NCBI RefSeq assembly: GCF_018812025.1
Contig: NC_063045.1
Location: 2,249,659-2,313,658 of the forward strand
DNA length: 64,000 nucleotides
Direction: 5' to 3'
DNA from: Megalobrama amblycephala
Taxonomy: Eukaryota > Chordata > Actinopteri > Cypriniformes > Xenocyprididae
Below the pieces are notes generated by a model that was not told where the DNA came from, made no database searches, and worked only from the letters and a program-made list of their open reading frames with translations. Each line of letters begins with the position of its first letter. Within the stretch, counting starts at the first letter, position 1. The position numbers and the translations under genes are program-made. Of the stretch, positions 44,875 through 59,035 are shown one piece after another.

Positions 44875-45256
44875 GTAAGGCTGTACTGTTTTACTCTACA
44901 AGGTATGTGTTACAGTCTCTCTTCCGGTTGATAATAACGAACAAAGTACGTGACGCAGTTTAATTTGGTGCCAGCTCTAATAGCTTATACTCGACGGAAA
45001 TGTATTTAATAACGTTTATTTCGCTCTTACTGTGTGTTGTGCTTGGTAAACCATGTATTAGTTAGGCCACAACCTTTCTTTAGGTCGACTTGACATAAAA
45101 ACGACGACACACGTGACGCGGTTTCATTTCGCACCAGCTCTAAACTTAACACTCGAAAGAAGTTAAATGTTTCTGAAGTAGACTATTGCTGTTTATAATG
45201 AAATGCATTTGGAGTACCCCTCGGGATAAACTGTGTTTTCCGGGGGGAGGGGGTGG

Positions 45257-45281
45257 AAATGTCTTTTTTTTTTTTTTTTTT
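45257..45281. repeat. Poly-T run
   Basis: Simple sequence in the receptor intron; the 61-kb paralogous stretch has its own T run at 61071-61086. Confidence 0.9.
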
Positions 45282-45339
45282 AAACAGCACGGTAGGATAT
45301 AGTAAATTATTTTTAGGACGCCAAGGCGTGGCATGGTGA

Positions 45340-45525
45340 CTAAAAGCAGCAAAGCAAATGCATAGCCTACTTAAGTTTGTGCGTGTGTGTGGCGCCTGAC
45401 ATACACATTCATGTTTTTGAATATGTGAAACAATTACATTACCCCAAAGTAATCATCTATACTGTTTTAAAATAATTAAAAATAAATAACAAAATGTCAG
45501 TATTCAGAACACTAAGTCATGCATT
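45340..45525. repeat. Intron block shared with 61030-61195
   Basis: TGAATATGTGAAACAATTACATTACC ordering, abbreviated here as GAATATGTGAAACA, ATCATCTATACTG and AACAAAATGTC, is collinear in both places. It shows the leader-exon region was once duplicated along with a V exon. Confidence 0.75.
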
Positions 45526-45959
45526 TGCGAGAGAATGCAAAAACCTGGACAAAAAAAAAAGAAGCAATCTGACACTTGGGTAAAGTTGGTTTTATATTCG
45601 CACATTCAGACTTCTGATAAATTCAGACTTTCCAATAAATGTGCAATAAATTAATGTTTGCAAATTTTAAGCAGCGACATAATATTGGCAACCAACGATT
45701 GTCAACTTACAACATTTTTCACAGTCGATCAAAATAGGCAAGTATTGTTTTAATGGCATATTTACTTGTGAATGTCCACTGAATGTCCAATGTAGTGTGA
45801 TTAACAAGGCTATTGAATACGGATGTCCGAATGTGCGAATATAAAACCAACTTTACCCAAGTGTATCAGACGCATACAAACAGAATCCATGCAGACGTAT
45901 GTGAAATGCAAACGGTCTTTATTGTGCTCCAACGAATTAATATTGCTTCTGATGGCCGA

Positions 45960-46200
45960 TTTTGAAACACTGCTTCATTAAGCTCCGAATGTTATTTGGT
46001 GATTAGTTAATAGCATTTGATAGATTTTACTTTCAATAAAACATTTGCAATACATTTTTAAAAGGTATTTTTATGCATGTTTGACCTGAGTTTTGTTGCA
46101 TTTGCAATGTTCTGACCACTAGGGGTCACCGTGGAGACGGGTGTCAGATTGTTTCGAAGCCTTGACACATTACAGCACATTTGCTTCCACTGCTTCAGTT
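45960..46200. repeat. Interspersed repeat (GAAACACTGCTTCAT type)
   Basis: Contains TTTTGAAACACTGCTTCATT, TTTCAATAAAACATTTGCAA and CTTCAGTTTCATGAAGCCTC. Third copy of the family at 6770-7130. Confidence 0.6.
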
Positions 46201-46419
46201 TCATGAAGCCTCGATCTAACCATCACCAATTGCTTCCAGTTAGCTCTGTGGTGTCATTCTTTAAAGTTCACAGCATACAAATATCAAGTATATACCTTGC
46301 AATAGAACCATACCTCCACCTTACACATCACTCTGCACCTGTTTTCTGATTGCTCAGGAGCCCTTAATACACAGTACCAGAGCGCCACCCAATGGATATA
46401 TAATTACATTAAAATGGCT

Positions 46420-47900
46420 TTAAAGTCCCCCTGTAGTCAATTATTTTATCCCTTAAAACTCATATTTGATCACCAAAATGTCACCAAAAAAAAAAAAAAA
46501 AATTCTTCATACCTTAAAATAGCTTGAATGTACTCTACACTCTTTCCTAATTTTAATATACACGGATCAATGAATATGCAAATTAGCCCCGCCTCCACTC
46601 ACTCACGCCAGCTCGGAGAGTCTACTGTTGCTGTAGTGACGAACAATTTGTTGTCTGTGTCGTGGATATTTAAGAAAAAAGCTTGCTTTGCTTCGTATAT
46701 TCAGTTTAACAGCTGTGCAACTGAACTACTCATATTTTCTGACGCTTAAATTGTGTTTTAAATTATGAATTGGTAAAATGCCTTTGCTAAACGGTCTGAA
46801 TCCACTCACATTTGTTTGGACTGCTCTCTCACTGAATCACCTGAAGCGATTCTTCAGTAAAACAGACAGTATTGAGAGAACAAGCAGCCGTTTTCCTCTG
46901 TGAACATGGATGTTTGATAATTTCGTTGCTTTTTGGAGTTTTCAGATTTAAAAAACATGAAAAAGATGAAATCCTGCAGGCGCCCGTGCCTTCTCCGTAC
47001 ATTAAATAAATGCACATCCTTGAATGAATGCAGATTTCCAGCGTATTTACCTGAACTCATCAGGTAGGCTAATATCTTTGATCCATTCCAGAGGCGCCAA
47101 AATCAGAATTTATAATGGACTAAAATTCACTGAATAGCTCTCTCTGAACTTGACGTGCGAGGACACACTGACTGAATATACACACGAATCACGGTCACAC
47201 GCTCACGCTCAGAGCAATATTGTTTTAGTTATGTTTTATAGTAATTTAAATATGAACTTTTTTGGCTTTACATCAAGTCAGCTGTCACTTTACTTTGGCG
47301 TGAGCCCCTATGTGCTCGTGCACTTGGCACAGCCCTTGTGATGGTTCTGTCATTCATTAATATGAATTAATATAATTAGCCTTTTGCTTGACTACATTAT
47401 CAAACAGCTTCTTCATCTCAGAGTCAGACAGCTGCCTTCTAACAATCAGTATCCTTACAAACGCTTTGAACAACTCAGAACGTCAGTGGAGAAAGGCATA
47501 TAGTTCATCATAACATCGTACTAGACTCGCTATATTGATAAATCTACACTATTTTTCATATCAACAGAAAATTTACCGGAATAACCTGCTTCTCTTGAAA
47601 CTTCCCTGCCTTAGAGCAGTCATAGTTAATGATGCTAAAGCCTGCCGGCACGTTGTTGTGATTGGTTACAAGGTAGTCTGTGACGTCACAAACACTACCG
47701 ATTTCAAACTGCAGGTTTTTGGTTTACTGCAGTTTAAACATAAAATACTCGGCAATGGTGCTGACTTATTAATTAGCACATTTTTCATAAACTCAACTGA
47801 CTGGTTTCTCTTCTCTATGATTTCAGTCTCTTCAGACCTTACTGTACATGAGCCTGACCTTATGAGCTTCTACAACTTTTGACCTCCTAACTGTACTCCT
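46420..47900. repeat. MITE-like sequence and unassigned DNA
   Basis: TTTAAAGTCCCCCTGTAGTC at 46420 is the left end of an abundant cyprinid MITE (from memory). The right end was not found. The ORFs in this stretch have no domain. A poly-A run is at 46484-46502. Confidence 0.45.
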
Positions 47901-47939
47901 TTCCACAAATTGTTCATAGAAATAAAAATAGAAAACAAT

Positions 47940-48565
47940 GGTAACACTTTACAATAAGGTTCATTTATCATTAATATATTAACTAACATGAATTAACAAT
48001 GAGCAATACATTAATTTACCTTATTATACACTCTAAAAAATGCTGGGTTAAAAACAACCCAAGTTGGGTTGAAAATGGACAAACCCAGCAATTGGGTTGT
48101 TTTAACCCAGTGGTTGGGTTAAATGTTTGCCCAACGTGCTGGGTAGTTTTATTTAACTCAACTGTTGTATAAAAATACAAAAAACTGCTTAAAATGAACC
48201 CAAAATATGCTGGAAATTAACATTTATTAATATGTTTAATAAATGAACATTTATTAATAAGATAATGAATAATAAACATTTATTAAATTGCTTATTAATA
48301 AATGTACACCTTTATTATTGTTGCCTCTAGTAATTATTTGTCTGATTTTTAATTTCTCACCTATTTTGGATTCATTTTAAGCCAGACATATAGTCATTTT
48401 TAATCAGTAGTTGGGTTAAATAAAACTACCCAGCAGGTTGGGCAAACACTTAACCCAACCACTGGGTTAAAACAACCCAATTGCTGGGTTTGTCCATTTT
48501 CAACCAAACTTGGGTTGTTTTTAACCAAACATTTTTTAGAGTGTACCTTATTTTAAAGTGTTACC
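47940..48565. mobile_element. MITE with GGTAACACTTTA ends
   Basis: Left GGTAACACTTTACAATAAGG and right CCTTATTTTAAAGTGTTACC are inverted. It is interrupted by the TA-flanked palindrome at 48029-48543. Confidence 0.7.
48029..48543. mobile_element. Tc1/mariner-type palindromic MITE, nested
   Basis: TA on both sides (48027-48028, 48544-48545); ends CACTCTAAAAAATG and CATTTTTTAGAGTG. The arms carry ACCCA/TGGGT motifs (GGGTTAAAAACAACCCAAG and its mirror). Joining the flanks restores the host sequence ACCTTATTATACCTTATTTT. Confidence 0.82.
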
Positions 48566-48602
48566 ATAAAAATGAATAACAGTTTTATCTTAGTCTTATT
48601 AA

Positions 48603-49025
48603 AGCAGAACTAAGTAACTTTTTTTACCTTCATAAATAGTTTTCTAAGTCCTTACGATGGTTAATTGACTTGTAGTGGTGTGTTTGAGGCGTGCACTAAC
48701 CCCCTCTGGCACGTCTACGCCAGAATACAGCACTTGCAAGTTGAGCTGCACCGACCCGACACAATCTCGCCTCATGTTCACGTTCACGCGAGAGTGACAA
48801 AATGCTTTACGGTAATTCAAAAACAATGTATATATTATGACTTTATAAGACAATTTTGAAAATTACCCACCTCCATCGAGATTTCTTGTACTGTATTTGC
48901 AAAACTACTGCGTTGGTGAGCGTTGTAGTCGTTGTAGTCCAGAGCTGCGCTTGGAGTATTTATGACAGTGTGATTCACTGAAGGAACCTGTAGGGGGAGT
49001 TTCGCAAATCTTACTGAGTTCTGCT
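48603..49025. mobile_element. TTAA element 1, 423 bp
   Basis: Ends AGCAGAACTAAGTAA and TTACTGAGTTCTGCT, with TTAA at 48599-48602 and 49026-49029. No ORF of substance. Confidence 0.75.
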
Positions 49026-49029
49026 TTAA

Positions 49030-49726
49030 AGGTCCCATTCTTCGTGATCCCATGTTTCAAACTTTAGTTAGTGTGTAATGTTGTTGTTAGAGTATAAATA
49101 AAATCTGTAAAATTTTAAAGCTCAAAGTTCAATGCCAAGCGAGATATTTTATTTAACAGAAGTCGCCTACATCGAACGGCCAGTTTGGACTACATCCCTC
49201 TACTTCCTTCTTTAATGACGTCACTAAAACAGTTTTTTGACTAACCTCCGCCCACAGGAATACACAACAGTTGCGTTTGAGTGTGTTTGTCGCCATGTCG
49301 TCGAAACGCTGTTATTTTCATCCTGCAGTCCAATCACCGGGTCTGATTCCGGCTCAAATTAATAGGGTAAAATTAAAGACATGTTTACAATAACAACAAC
49401 ACTGAGCGCATACATCTCCACCATAGACTGTGATCTCCACGTTATGGTAAGAGGCGTGACTTTTCCGGGCACGGTGCTCAGAGCTGTCGAATCACAACAC
49501 AGGAACGAACCGCTGGCACAATCAGAACTCGTTACGTATTTCTGAAGGAGGGACTTCATAGAACAAGGAAGTCATCAGCCCGTTTTTATGACAGTGGAAA
49601 CAGCGGTATACAGATAAGTAAATTATGTGAAAAATACTGTGTTTTTTTACACGCGAAACATGAACACGTTATATTGCACACTATAAACACAATCAAAGCT
49701 TCAAAAAAACACGAAAAACGGGACCT
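49030..49726. mobile_element. TTAA element 2, 697 bp
   Basis: Ends AGGTCCCATTCTTCGTG and CACGAAAAACGGGACCT, with TTAA at 49026-49029 and 49727-49730. It abuts element 1 and shares one TTAA with it. Kolobok- or piggyBac-like non-autonomous element. Confidence 0.8.
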
Positions 49727-49730
49727 TTAA

Positions 49731-51367
49731 GTGCAAACAATTAGTGATGTGCAACCATAATCAAAGTGCAATATTCAATATTCAAAGTGCAAATAGAGAC
49801 CATTTATTTCTTCAAGCATGATACAGAGTTGAGAGATGGTTACAACTACACAGCCCAGCCTAAGATCGCTTTCATATTGAGAGATATTTGCATGCATAAG
49901 GAAGCCGCTTTCAAAATGTGGGGTATTGAAATCGCGTTTGAATGTGCGCTTGTTTACTTTCACTTTCGCGATCATGTATAATCTGTGAATGGGGAGCGAC
50001 GGTGACCATTATCCAGCTGAATTAAATGTTTTTTATTTCTGTAAAAAGCAAAACACTCTGCCATGGCAATATCACTCAAGAGACATCTTTTCACCTTGAC
50101 GAGAAATCTCGTCACATTTTAATCTCGCGAGATCTCGTCACACCCCTGCGGTGACTTTTTGGTGCGTCTGGTGGTTCAAGAGAAGAATAAAATTAAATGC
50201 ATTAAATGCAGTCCAGTTTGTCTTTAGTCCCGTTGTACCCTAATATTCACAATACGGATGGGCATTTTCCCAAAATATTGTATTCGAATATTTGGGCTCG
50301 TAAAAAACGAATATTCGAATATTAATTTATTTAAATGAGGTTGAACGAGAAAGACGTTATTGTTTTATATTCCTCAACATTTTGTAACCATTTCTGAACA
50401 AGTTTACGATTAGGCAATAGCTATACACAACAAGCTTACATTATATCTAATTATATTCTTTTAGTTCAAAGCATTAAACAATATGTATAAACAGAAAATA
50501 TTAAGAACAAATGCATTTAATCTCAAGCAGCGCGAGCGGGAAAATACTAATAAAGCAGACAGCGGCAGTTATTGTACAAAACGTACATAATACACTCGAG
50601 TTAGTATATGGTTATCGTGTTTATATTGTTTCACATGTTCCTGTTGAGAAAAACAATAATATCCACATGCTCGGGTGAGAAAACGAGCCGTGCTGACAGA
50701 CGTTGCAGAGCATAGGCGCCGATCCCGTGGGTGCTCGGGGGCTGGAGCACCCACGGAAATGGTCGAGCACCCACGGAAAAATATTCTCCATTGATTTTAA
50801 CCAATAGGAAATCAATTGTAGCTTTCAGACACGATCTTCACCCTTTTATAGTTTATTTAAGGCCGTTTCTATGACGATATTTTAATGGCAAACGTCGACA
50901 GCGCATCCAAGTGATGCGCGCGAGCATAAATGGCTCTGCTCTCGATCAGATACATGCGCGCGCTCCAACTCAAACTTTCCTTGCACCAGATATCAGCGAG
51001 AGCATGACTCGCGACAACACTCGTGAAAAGAATGTGCTTTTGGGTCGAAATTGTCATATTGCTGCACGGATATAATGCAAATAAAACATCAAGTTGACGT
51101 TGATTTGAGTTAAATAAGAAGCGAACTAGCGCTGAAACGTGTTCTTTTTGAAAGCATGAGGTGTGGCTCGTTTAAGTTAGTCTTCTGACATACGCGTCAA
51201 TCTATCACTTGACTCTTATTTCCAGGGAAATTACTAACAAAATGCACACAGACATGTCCTTGCTCTTGATATACAAATATTAATTAACTTCTTTGAACTT
51301 TATGAGGGGGAAAAAAACGATATGAGGGCAGATTCTGCCAGATTTCGGGCAGAGATATATATATATA
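49731..51367. other. Intron/intergenic, repeat fragments
   Basis: Short pieces look transposon-derived: CGAATATTTGGGCTCG with its mirror at 50283-50330, and GGCGCCGATCCCGTGGGTGC at 50715-50735. No gene is recognised. Confidence 0.4.
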
Positions 51368-51369
51368 TA

Positions 51370-52927
51370 CAGGTCCTTCTCAAAAAATTTGCATATTGTG
51401 ATAAAGTTCATTATTTTCCATAATGTAATGATAAAAATTAAACTTTCATATATTTTAGATTCATTGCACACCAACTGAAATATTTCAGGTCTTTTATTGT
51501 TTTAATACTGATGATTTTGGCATACAGCTCATGAAAACCCAAAATTCCTATCTCAAAAAATTAGCATATTTCATCCGACCAATAAAAGAAAAGTGTTTTT
51601 AATACAAAAAAAGTCAACCTTCAAATAATTATGTTCAGTTATGCACTCAATACTTGGTTGGGAATCCTTTTGCAGAAATGACTGCTTCAATGCGGCGTAG
51701 GCATGGAGACAATCAGCCTGTGGCGCTGCTGAGGTGTTATGGAGGCCCAGGATGCTTCGATAGCGGCCTTAAGCTCATCCAGAGTGTTGGGTCTTGCGTC
51801 TCTCAACTTTCTCTTCACAATATCCCACAGATTCTCTATGGGGTTCAGGTCAGGAGAGTTGGCAGGCCAATTGAGCACAGTAATACCATGGTCAGTAAAC
51901 CATTTACCAGTGGTTTTGGCACTGTGACCAGGTGCCAGGTCGTGCTGAAAAAACGAAATCTTCATCTCCATAAAGCTTTTCAGCAGATGGAAGCATGAAG
52001 TGCTCCAAAATCTCCTGATAGCTAGCTGCATTGACCCTGCCCTTGATAAAACACAGTGGACCAACACCAGCAGCTGACATGGCACCCCAGACCATCACTG
52101 ACTGTGGGTACTTGACACTGGACTTCAGGCATTTTGGCATTTCCTTCTCCCCAGTCTTCCTCCAGACTCTGGCACCTTGATTTCTGAATGACATGCAAAA
52201 TTTGCTTTCATCCGAAAAAAGTACTTTGGACCACTGAGCAACAGTCCAGTGCTGCTTCTCTGTAGCCCAGGTCAGGCACTTCTGCCGCTGTTTCTGGTTC
52301 AAAAGTGGCTTGACCTGGGGAATGCGGCACCTGTCCACCTGTCTGACTCAGTCCACTGCTTCCGCAGGTCCCCCAAGGTCTGGAATCAGTCCTTCTCCAC
52401 AATCTTCCTCAGGGTCCGGTCACCTCTTCTCGTTGTGCAGCGTTTTTTGCCACACTTTTTCCTTCCCACAGACTTCCCACTGAGGTGCCTTGATACAGCA
52501 CTCTGGGAACAGCCTATTCGTTCAGAAATTTCTTTCTGTGTCTTACCCTCTCGCTTGAGGGTGTCAATGATGGCCTTCTGGTCGGCAGTCTTACCCATGA
52601 TTGCGGTTTTGAGTAATGAACCAGGCTGGGAGTTTTTAAAAGCCTCAGGAATCTTTTGCAGGTGTTTAGAGTTAATTAGTTGATTCAGATGATTAGGTTA
52701 ATAGCTCGTTTAGAGAACCTTTTCATGATATGCTAATTTTTTGAGATAGGAATTTTGGGTTTTCATGAGCTGTATGCCAAAATCATCAGTATTAAAACAA
52801 TAAAAGACCTGAAATATTTCAGTTGGTGTGCAATGAATCTAAAATATATGAAAGTTTAATTTTTATCATTACATTATGGAAAATAATGAACTTTATCACA
52901 ATATGCTAATTTTTTGAGAAGGACCTG
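51370..52927 (-). mobile_element. Tc1-like transposon, full length but dead
   Basis: 1558 bases between TA and TA inside an AT microsatellite. Ends CAGGTCCTTCTCAAAAAAT and ATTTTTTGAGAAGGACCTG, with a second inverted block ATCTCAAAAAATTAGCATAT inside, the paired IR/DR-like layout of fish Tc1 elements. One decayed transposase on the minus strand. Confidence 0.93.
51687..52598 (-). pseudogene. Tc1 transposase pseudogene
   Basis: The start MGKTADQKAIIDTLKREG at 52598 leads into the paired helix-turn-helix region (ISERIGCSQSAVSRHLSGKS). A TGA interrupts at 52386-52388 after VEKD, where related elements have Arg (CGA to TGA, as CpG decay would give). A deletion near 52340-52350 removes part of the DNA-binding region. 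The catalytic region is readable in two frames: the first Asp in LFSDESKF, then, after a frameshift in the T run near 51948, the second Asp in QHDLAPGHSA and the Glu in NPIENLWD. The DD34E-type triad residues are all visible, but the gene is broken by stop, deletion and frameshift. Confidence 0.9.
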
Positions 52928-52959
52928 TATATATATATACACACACACACACACACAAA

Positions 52960-53070
52960 GTAACTAACAAGCTACTTGAGTAGATTTTCATTGGATACTT
53001 TTTTACTCTTACTCAAGTAACTATTAGGATTATTACTTTCACTTTTACTTTGAGTAAATATTTCTATAAG
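52960..53070. repeat. Older repeat split by the LTR element
   Basis: ACTCAAGTAACTATTAGG-type sequence here continues at 56448-56500 (TACTTTTACTTGAGTACAGT, TTGGATACTCTACCCACCTC). Common fish repeat; class unknown. Confidence 0.6.
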
Positions 53071-53396
53071 TGTCACGGTGCACACAAGAACAAGATGGTA
53101 AGATCCAAGTGCAGCGATGTTTATTACAGGAGACTCCAAGCATGTAATCCAGAACACAGGCAAAGGTTAAACTCCACAAAAACAGTCCAATACAAAAAGC
53201 CAGAGAAACAAAGTGCACGTAACAAAATACAACAAACCACAACTGAGGACAGAAACAACTGAGATTAAATAGACAGACACTGATTACAAAATACATGACA
53301 GCTGGGTGTAATGATGTGATAAATGGATAATGAGTCCGGCAGTGCGTTATGGGTAGTGTAGTCAATGGGGTGAAAACAGTCCAGGATGGAGTGCCC

Positions 53397-56060
<2,664 letters not shown>

Positions 56061-56075
56061 AGCGGTGGTTTGTTC

Positions 56076-56442
56076 TGTCACGGTGCACACAAGAACAAGA
56101 TGGTAAGATCCAAGTGCAGCGATGTTTATTACAGGAGACTCCAAGCATGTAATCCAGAACACAGGCAAAGGTTAAACTCCACAAAAACAGTCCAATACAA
56201 AAAGCCAGAGAAACAAAGTGCACGTAACAAAATACAACAAACCACAACTGAGGACAGAAACAACTGAGATTAAATAGACAGACACTGATTACAAAATACA
56301 TGACAGCTGGGTGTAATGATGTGATAAATGGATAATGAGTCCGGCAGTGCGTTATGGGTAGTGTAGTCAATGGGGTGAAAACAGTCCAGGATGGAGTGCC
56401 CTCAAGTGGCTAATTCGGGCACTCTCACTGACGGTCGTGACA
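56076..56442 (-). mobile_element. LTR retrotransposon, 5' LTR
   Basis: 367 bases, same sequence as the LTR at 53071-53437 as far as read. ATAAG follows at 56443-56447. Confidence 0.92.
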
Positions 56443-56597
56443 ATAAGTACTTGTACTTTTACTTGAGTACAGTTTTTGGATACTCTACCCACCTCTGGTC
56501 GTCACACATACACTCAGTACAGAAAAACATTCATGCGTACAGAAACTTCTTGTCAGCACTGACCTGCGACTTTATCAATGAAATACTTCCACATCTA

Positions 56598-57508
56598 CAT
56601 TACTGTTCAAAAGTTTGGGATCGGTAACATTTTTAATGTTTTATAAAAAAGTTTCGTCTGCTTACCAAGGCTGCATTTATTTAATTAAAAATACAGTAAA
56701 AACAGTAATATTGTGAAATATTATTACACTGTTTTCTATTTGAAAATATTTGAAAATGTAACTTATTCTTATGTTGGCAAAGCTGAATTTTCAGCATCAT
56801 TACTCCAGTCTTCAGTGTCACATGATCCTTCAGAAATCAATCTAAAATGATGATTTACTGCTCAAGAAACATTTATTGTGCACAGATGTACAAAATATTT
56901 GTGTACAGTATTTTTTTCAGGATTCTTTGATGAATATAAAGTTCAAATGAACAGCGTTTATTTGAAATATAATCTGTTGTTACATTTTAAATGTCTTTGC
57001 TGTCACTTTTGATTGATTTAATCCATCCTTGCTGAAAAAACAAAAATATTAATTTCTTTAAATTCTTCTCAAAAAAAAATTTTCTTACTGACCTCTTACT
57101 GTATAATGCTACAAAAGCTTTGTATTTCAGATAAATGCTGTTCTTTTGAACTTTCTATTCATCAAGGAATCCTGAAAAAAAAGTATACAACTGCTTTTAA
57201 CATTGATAATAATAATAAATGTTTCTTGAGCAGCAAATCATCATATTAAAATGATTTCTGAAGGATCATGTGACACTGAAGACTGGAGAAATGAACACAG
57301 AAACACAGAAATAAATTCCAACACAGAAATAAATTACATTTTATATTATATTCCAATAGAAAACAGTTATTTTAAATTGTAATAATATTTCACAATATTA
57401 CTGTTTTTACTGTATTTTTAATTAAATGAATGCAATCTTGGTGAGCAGACAAAACTTATTTTAAAAATATTAAAAAACTTACCGATCCCAAACTTTTGAA
57501 CGGTAGTG
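56598..57508. mobile_element. Tc1/mariner-type MITE, about 911 bp
   Basis: TA at 56596-56597 and 57509-57510. Ends CATTACTGTTCAAAAGTTTG and CAAACTTTTGAACGGTAGTG with CCGATCCCAAAC on both sides. Long AT-rich arms (AACAGTAATATTGTGAAATA and its mirror). No transposase. Confidence 0.85.
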
Positions 57509-58162
57509 TACATCACAATTTTTAGTTCACAGAATCACACACTTAATCCATCACTCTCCAATAAACGCATTAATGCTCATATCAGTAGTGCTAAAATGGT
57601 GTTTTGGAACTAAAAATGGAGGCTTGTGTATAGAAACTTAAGAAATTATTACACACAAGAATGTTTTAAGGACAAAAACCGGACAAATGCACTTAAAATA
57701 AAACACCTAAACAATATCTCGAGGTGTGATGGGCCATTTAAAAATAACGCACTCATGAGGTGTATTTTTCTAATAATTAAGCAGCCTGTCATAAATTATT
57801 CCTTACTTTGTTCCAGAGTTTTTATTACATTCTGAAGAGAAAAAGACATTGTTTGTGTTTGAACAGTTTTAATCCCTGACCCAAACAGATATAAAAGAAC
57901 ATAATTTTCCATTAATTTAAAATGGTAATGGTTGACATGAGATTTTAAAGCATTAAACAAAAAATAATCATTGAATTTGTGACAGAACTTTCTAATGAAT
58001 GAATGAGAATGATGAATGTTTGTCTGAGTGAATGTGCAAATCTTATGCTATATCTTAGCATGTGTTGTGTATTATATTTTAAATCCAGGTATTTAACTAC
58101 CCCTCAATTTTTATGATCTGACGTGAAAAGATTAACATTCTTTAATTTTTTCATTTTTTTAG
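57509..58162. other. Receptor intron
   Basis: From about 57985 to the V exon the sequence is collinear with 61370-61529 (AATGAATGAATGAGAATGAT, TTATATTTT.AATCCAGG, CTCAATTTTTATGAT), showing the intron was duplicated with the exon. Confidence 0.65.
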
Positions 58163-58480
58163 GCACATCTGGTGTTGATACAGGAGTGTCAGTGATGGAG
58201 GGAGATTCAGTCACTCTAAACACTGATGTTAAAAAAACCGAACATGACATCATTATGTGGTATTATGATGACATCCGCATTGCTCAAATCAATGGAGATC
58301 CCAGTAAGACCTGTACAGATGTTCAGTGTAAAGATGGTGAAGAGAGATTCAGAGACAGACTGAAGCTGGATCCTCAGACTGGATCTCTGACCATCATGAA
58401 CACCAGAACCACAGACTCTGGACTCTATAAACTACTGATCAACAGCGACAGTGAAAAGATTTTCAGTGTTACAGTTCATG
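58163..58480 (+). CDS. Ig V exon 1 of plus-strand receptor
   Basis: 318 bases, phase 1-1, after TTTTTTTAG and before CATG/GTGAGT. Reads [77 protein letters not shown]. The core Trp is in IMWYY; the Y-corner is DSGLYKL. The two cysteines CTDVQC are the family's extra pair, replacing the usual B-F disulphide. The leader at 44823 has the right phase. No C2, membrane or tail exon follows before the second V copy. Confidence 0.82.
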
Positions 58481-59030
58481 GTGAGTGTCATTTAATGAAT
58501 GTTTAAATGCAGGTTTTATGTGTTTAATCACTTAATATCACATCTTTCATTTGTTTTTTGAAGCAGTTACAATTAGAGCTGCTTTACCTGAACAGTATTA
58601 AATCTAAATTGACTTTTCATTGGCAAGATGCTGAGGTTAGAGGTCTTCACAGGTCCAAAAAAATCACACCTGAACCTGAAGTGACCCCGTAAATGTGCTA
58701 CACAGAACTGGCGTGGAACTGTCTATTATTTTGAAAGTTGGACCCGTGCAGAACCGAGAAATGCCATAAATGTTAGTGGTGCAACAGATCACAAAACTCA
58801 CGGTTCGGATTATATTACAGTTTTTAAGTCACAGAACGGATAATTTTTCAGGTCAGCAGAAAATAAATAAATAAAATTCAAATAAAAGACAAATTTAACT
58901 TTGCTTCCCATTGTAGGGAAAACACCCTAGGAAGTAAAAATTAGCTCAAATGAATAAAGAGTTGTTTAGATTACGACCGAGCAACTGATTCGTCCAGCGT
59001 TCATTTGCTCGAACCGTAATAAGCTCTTGT
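58481..59030. other. Intron downstream of V exon 1
   Basis: The first 120 bases match 61827-61940. Around 58570-58640 the text GAACAGTAT.A.ATCTAAATTG recurs near 62212, so the shared unit extends beyond the exon. A poorly defined repeat lies at 58640-58860. Confidence 0.55.
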
Positions 59031-59035
59031 AGCGG

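Noticed and set aside
47535..47882. 115-codon plus-strand ORF
   Set aside because: No domain, no homology I recognise, and it is in a region of MITE sequence.
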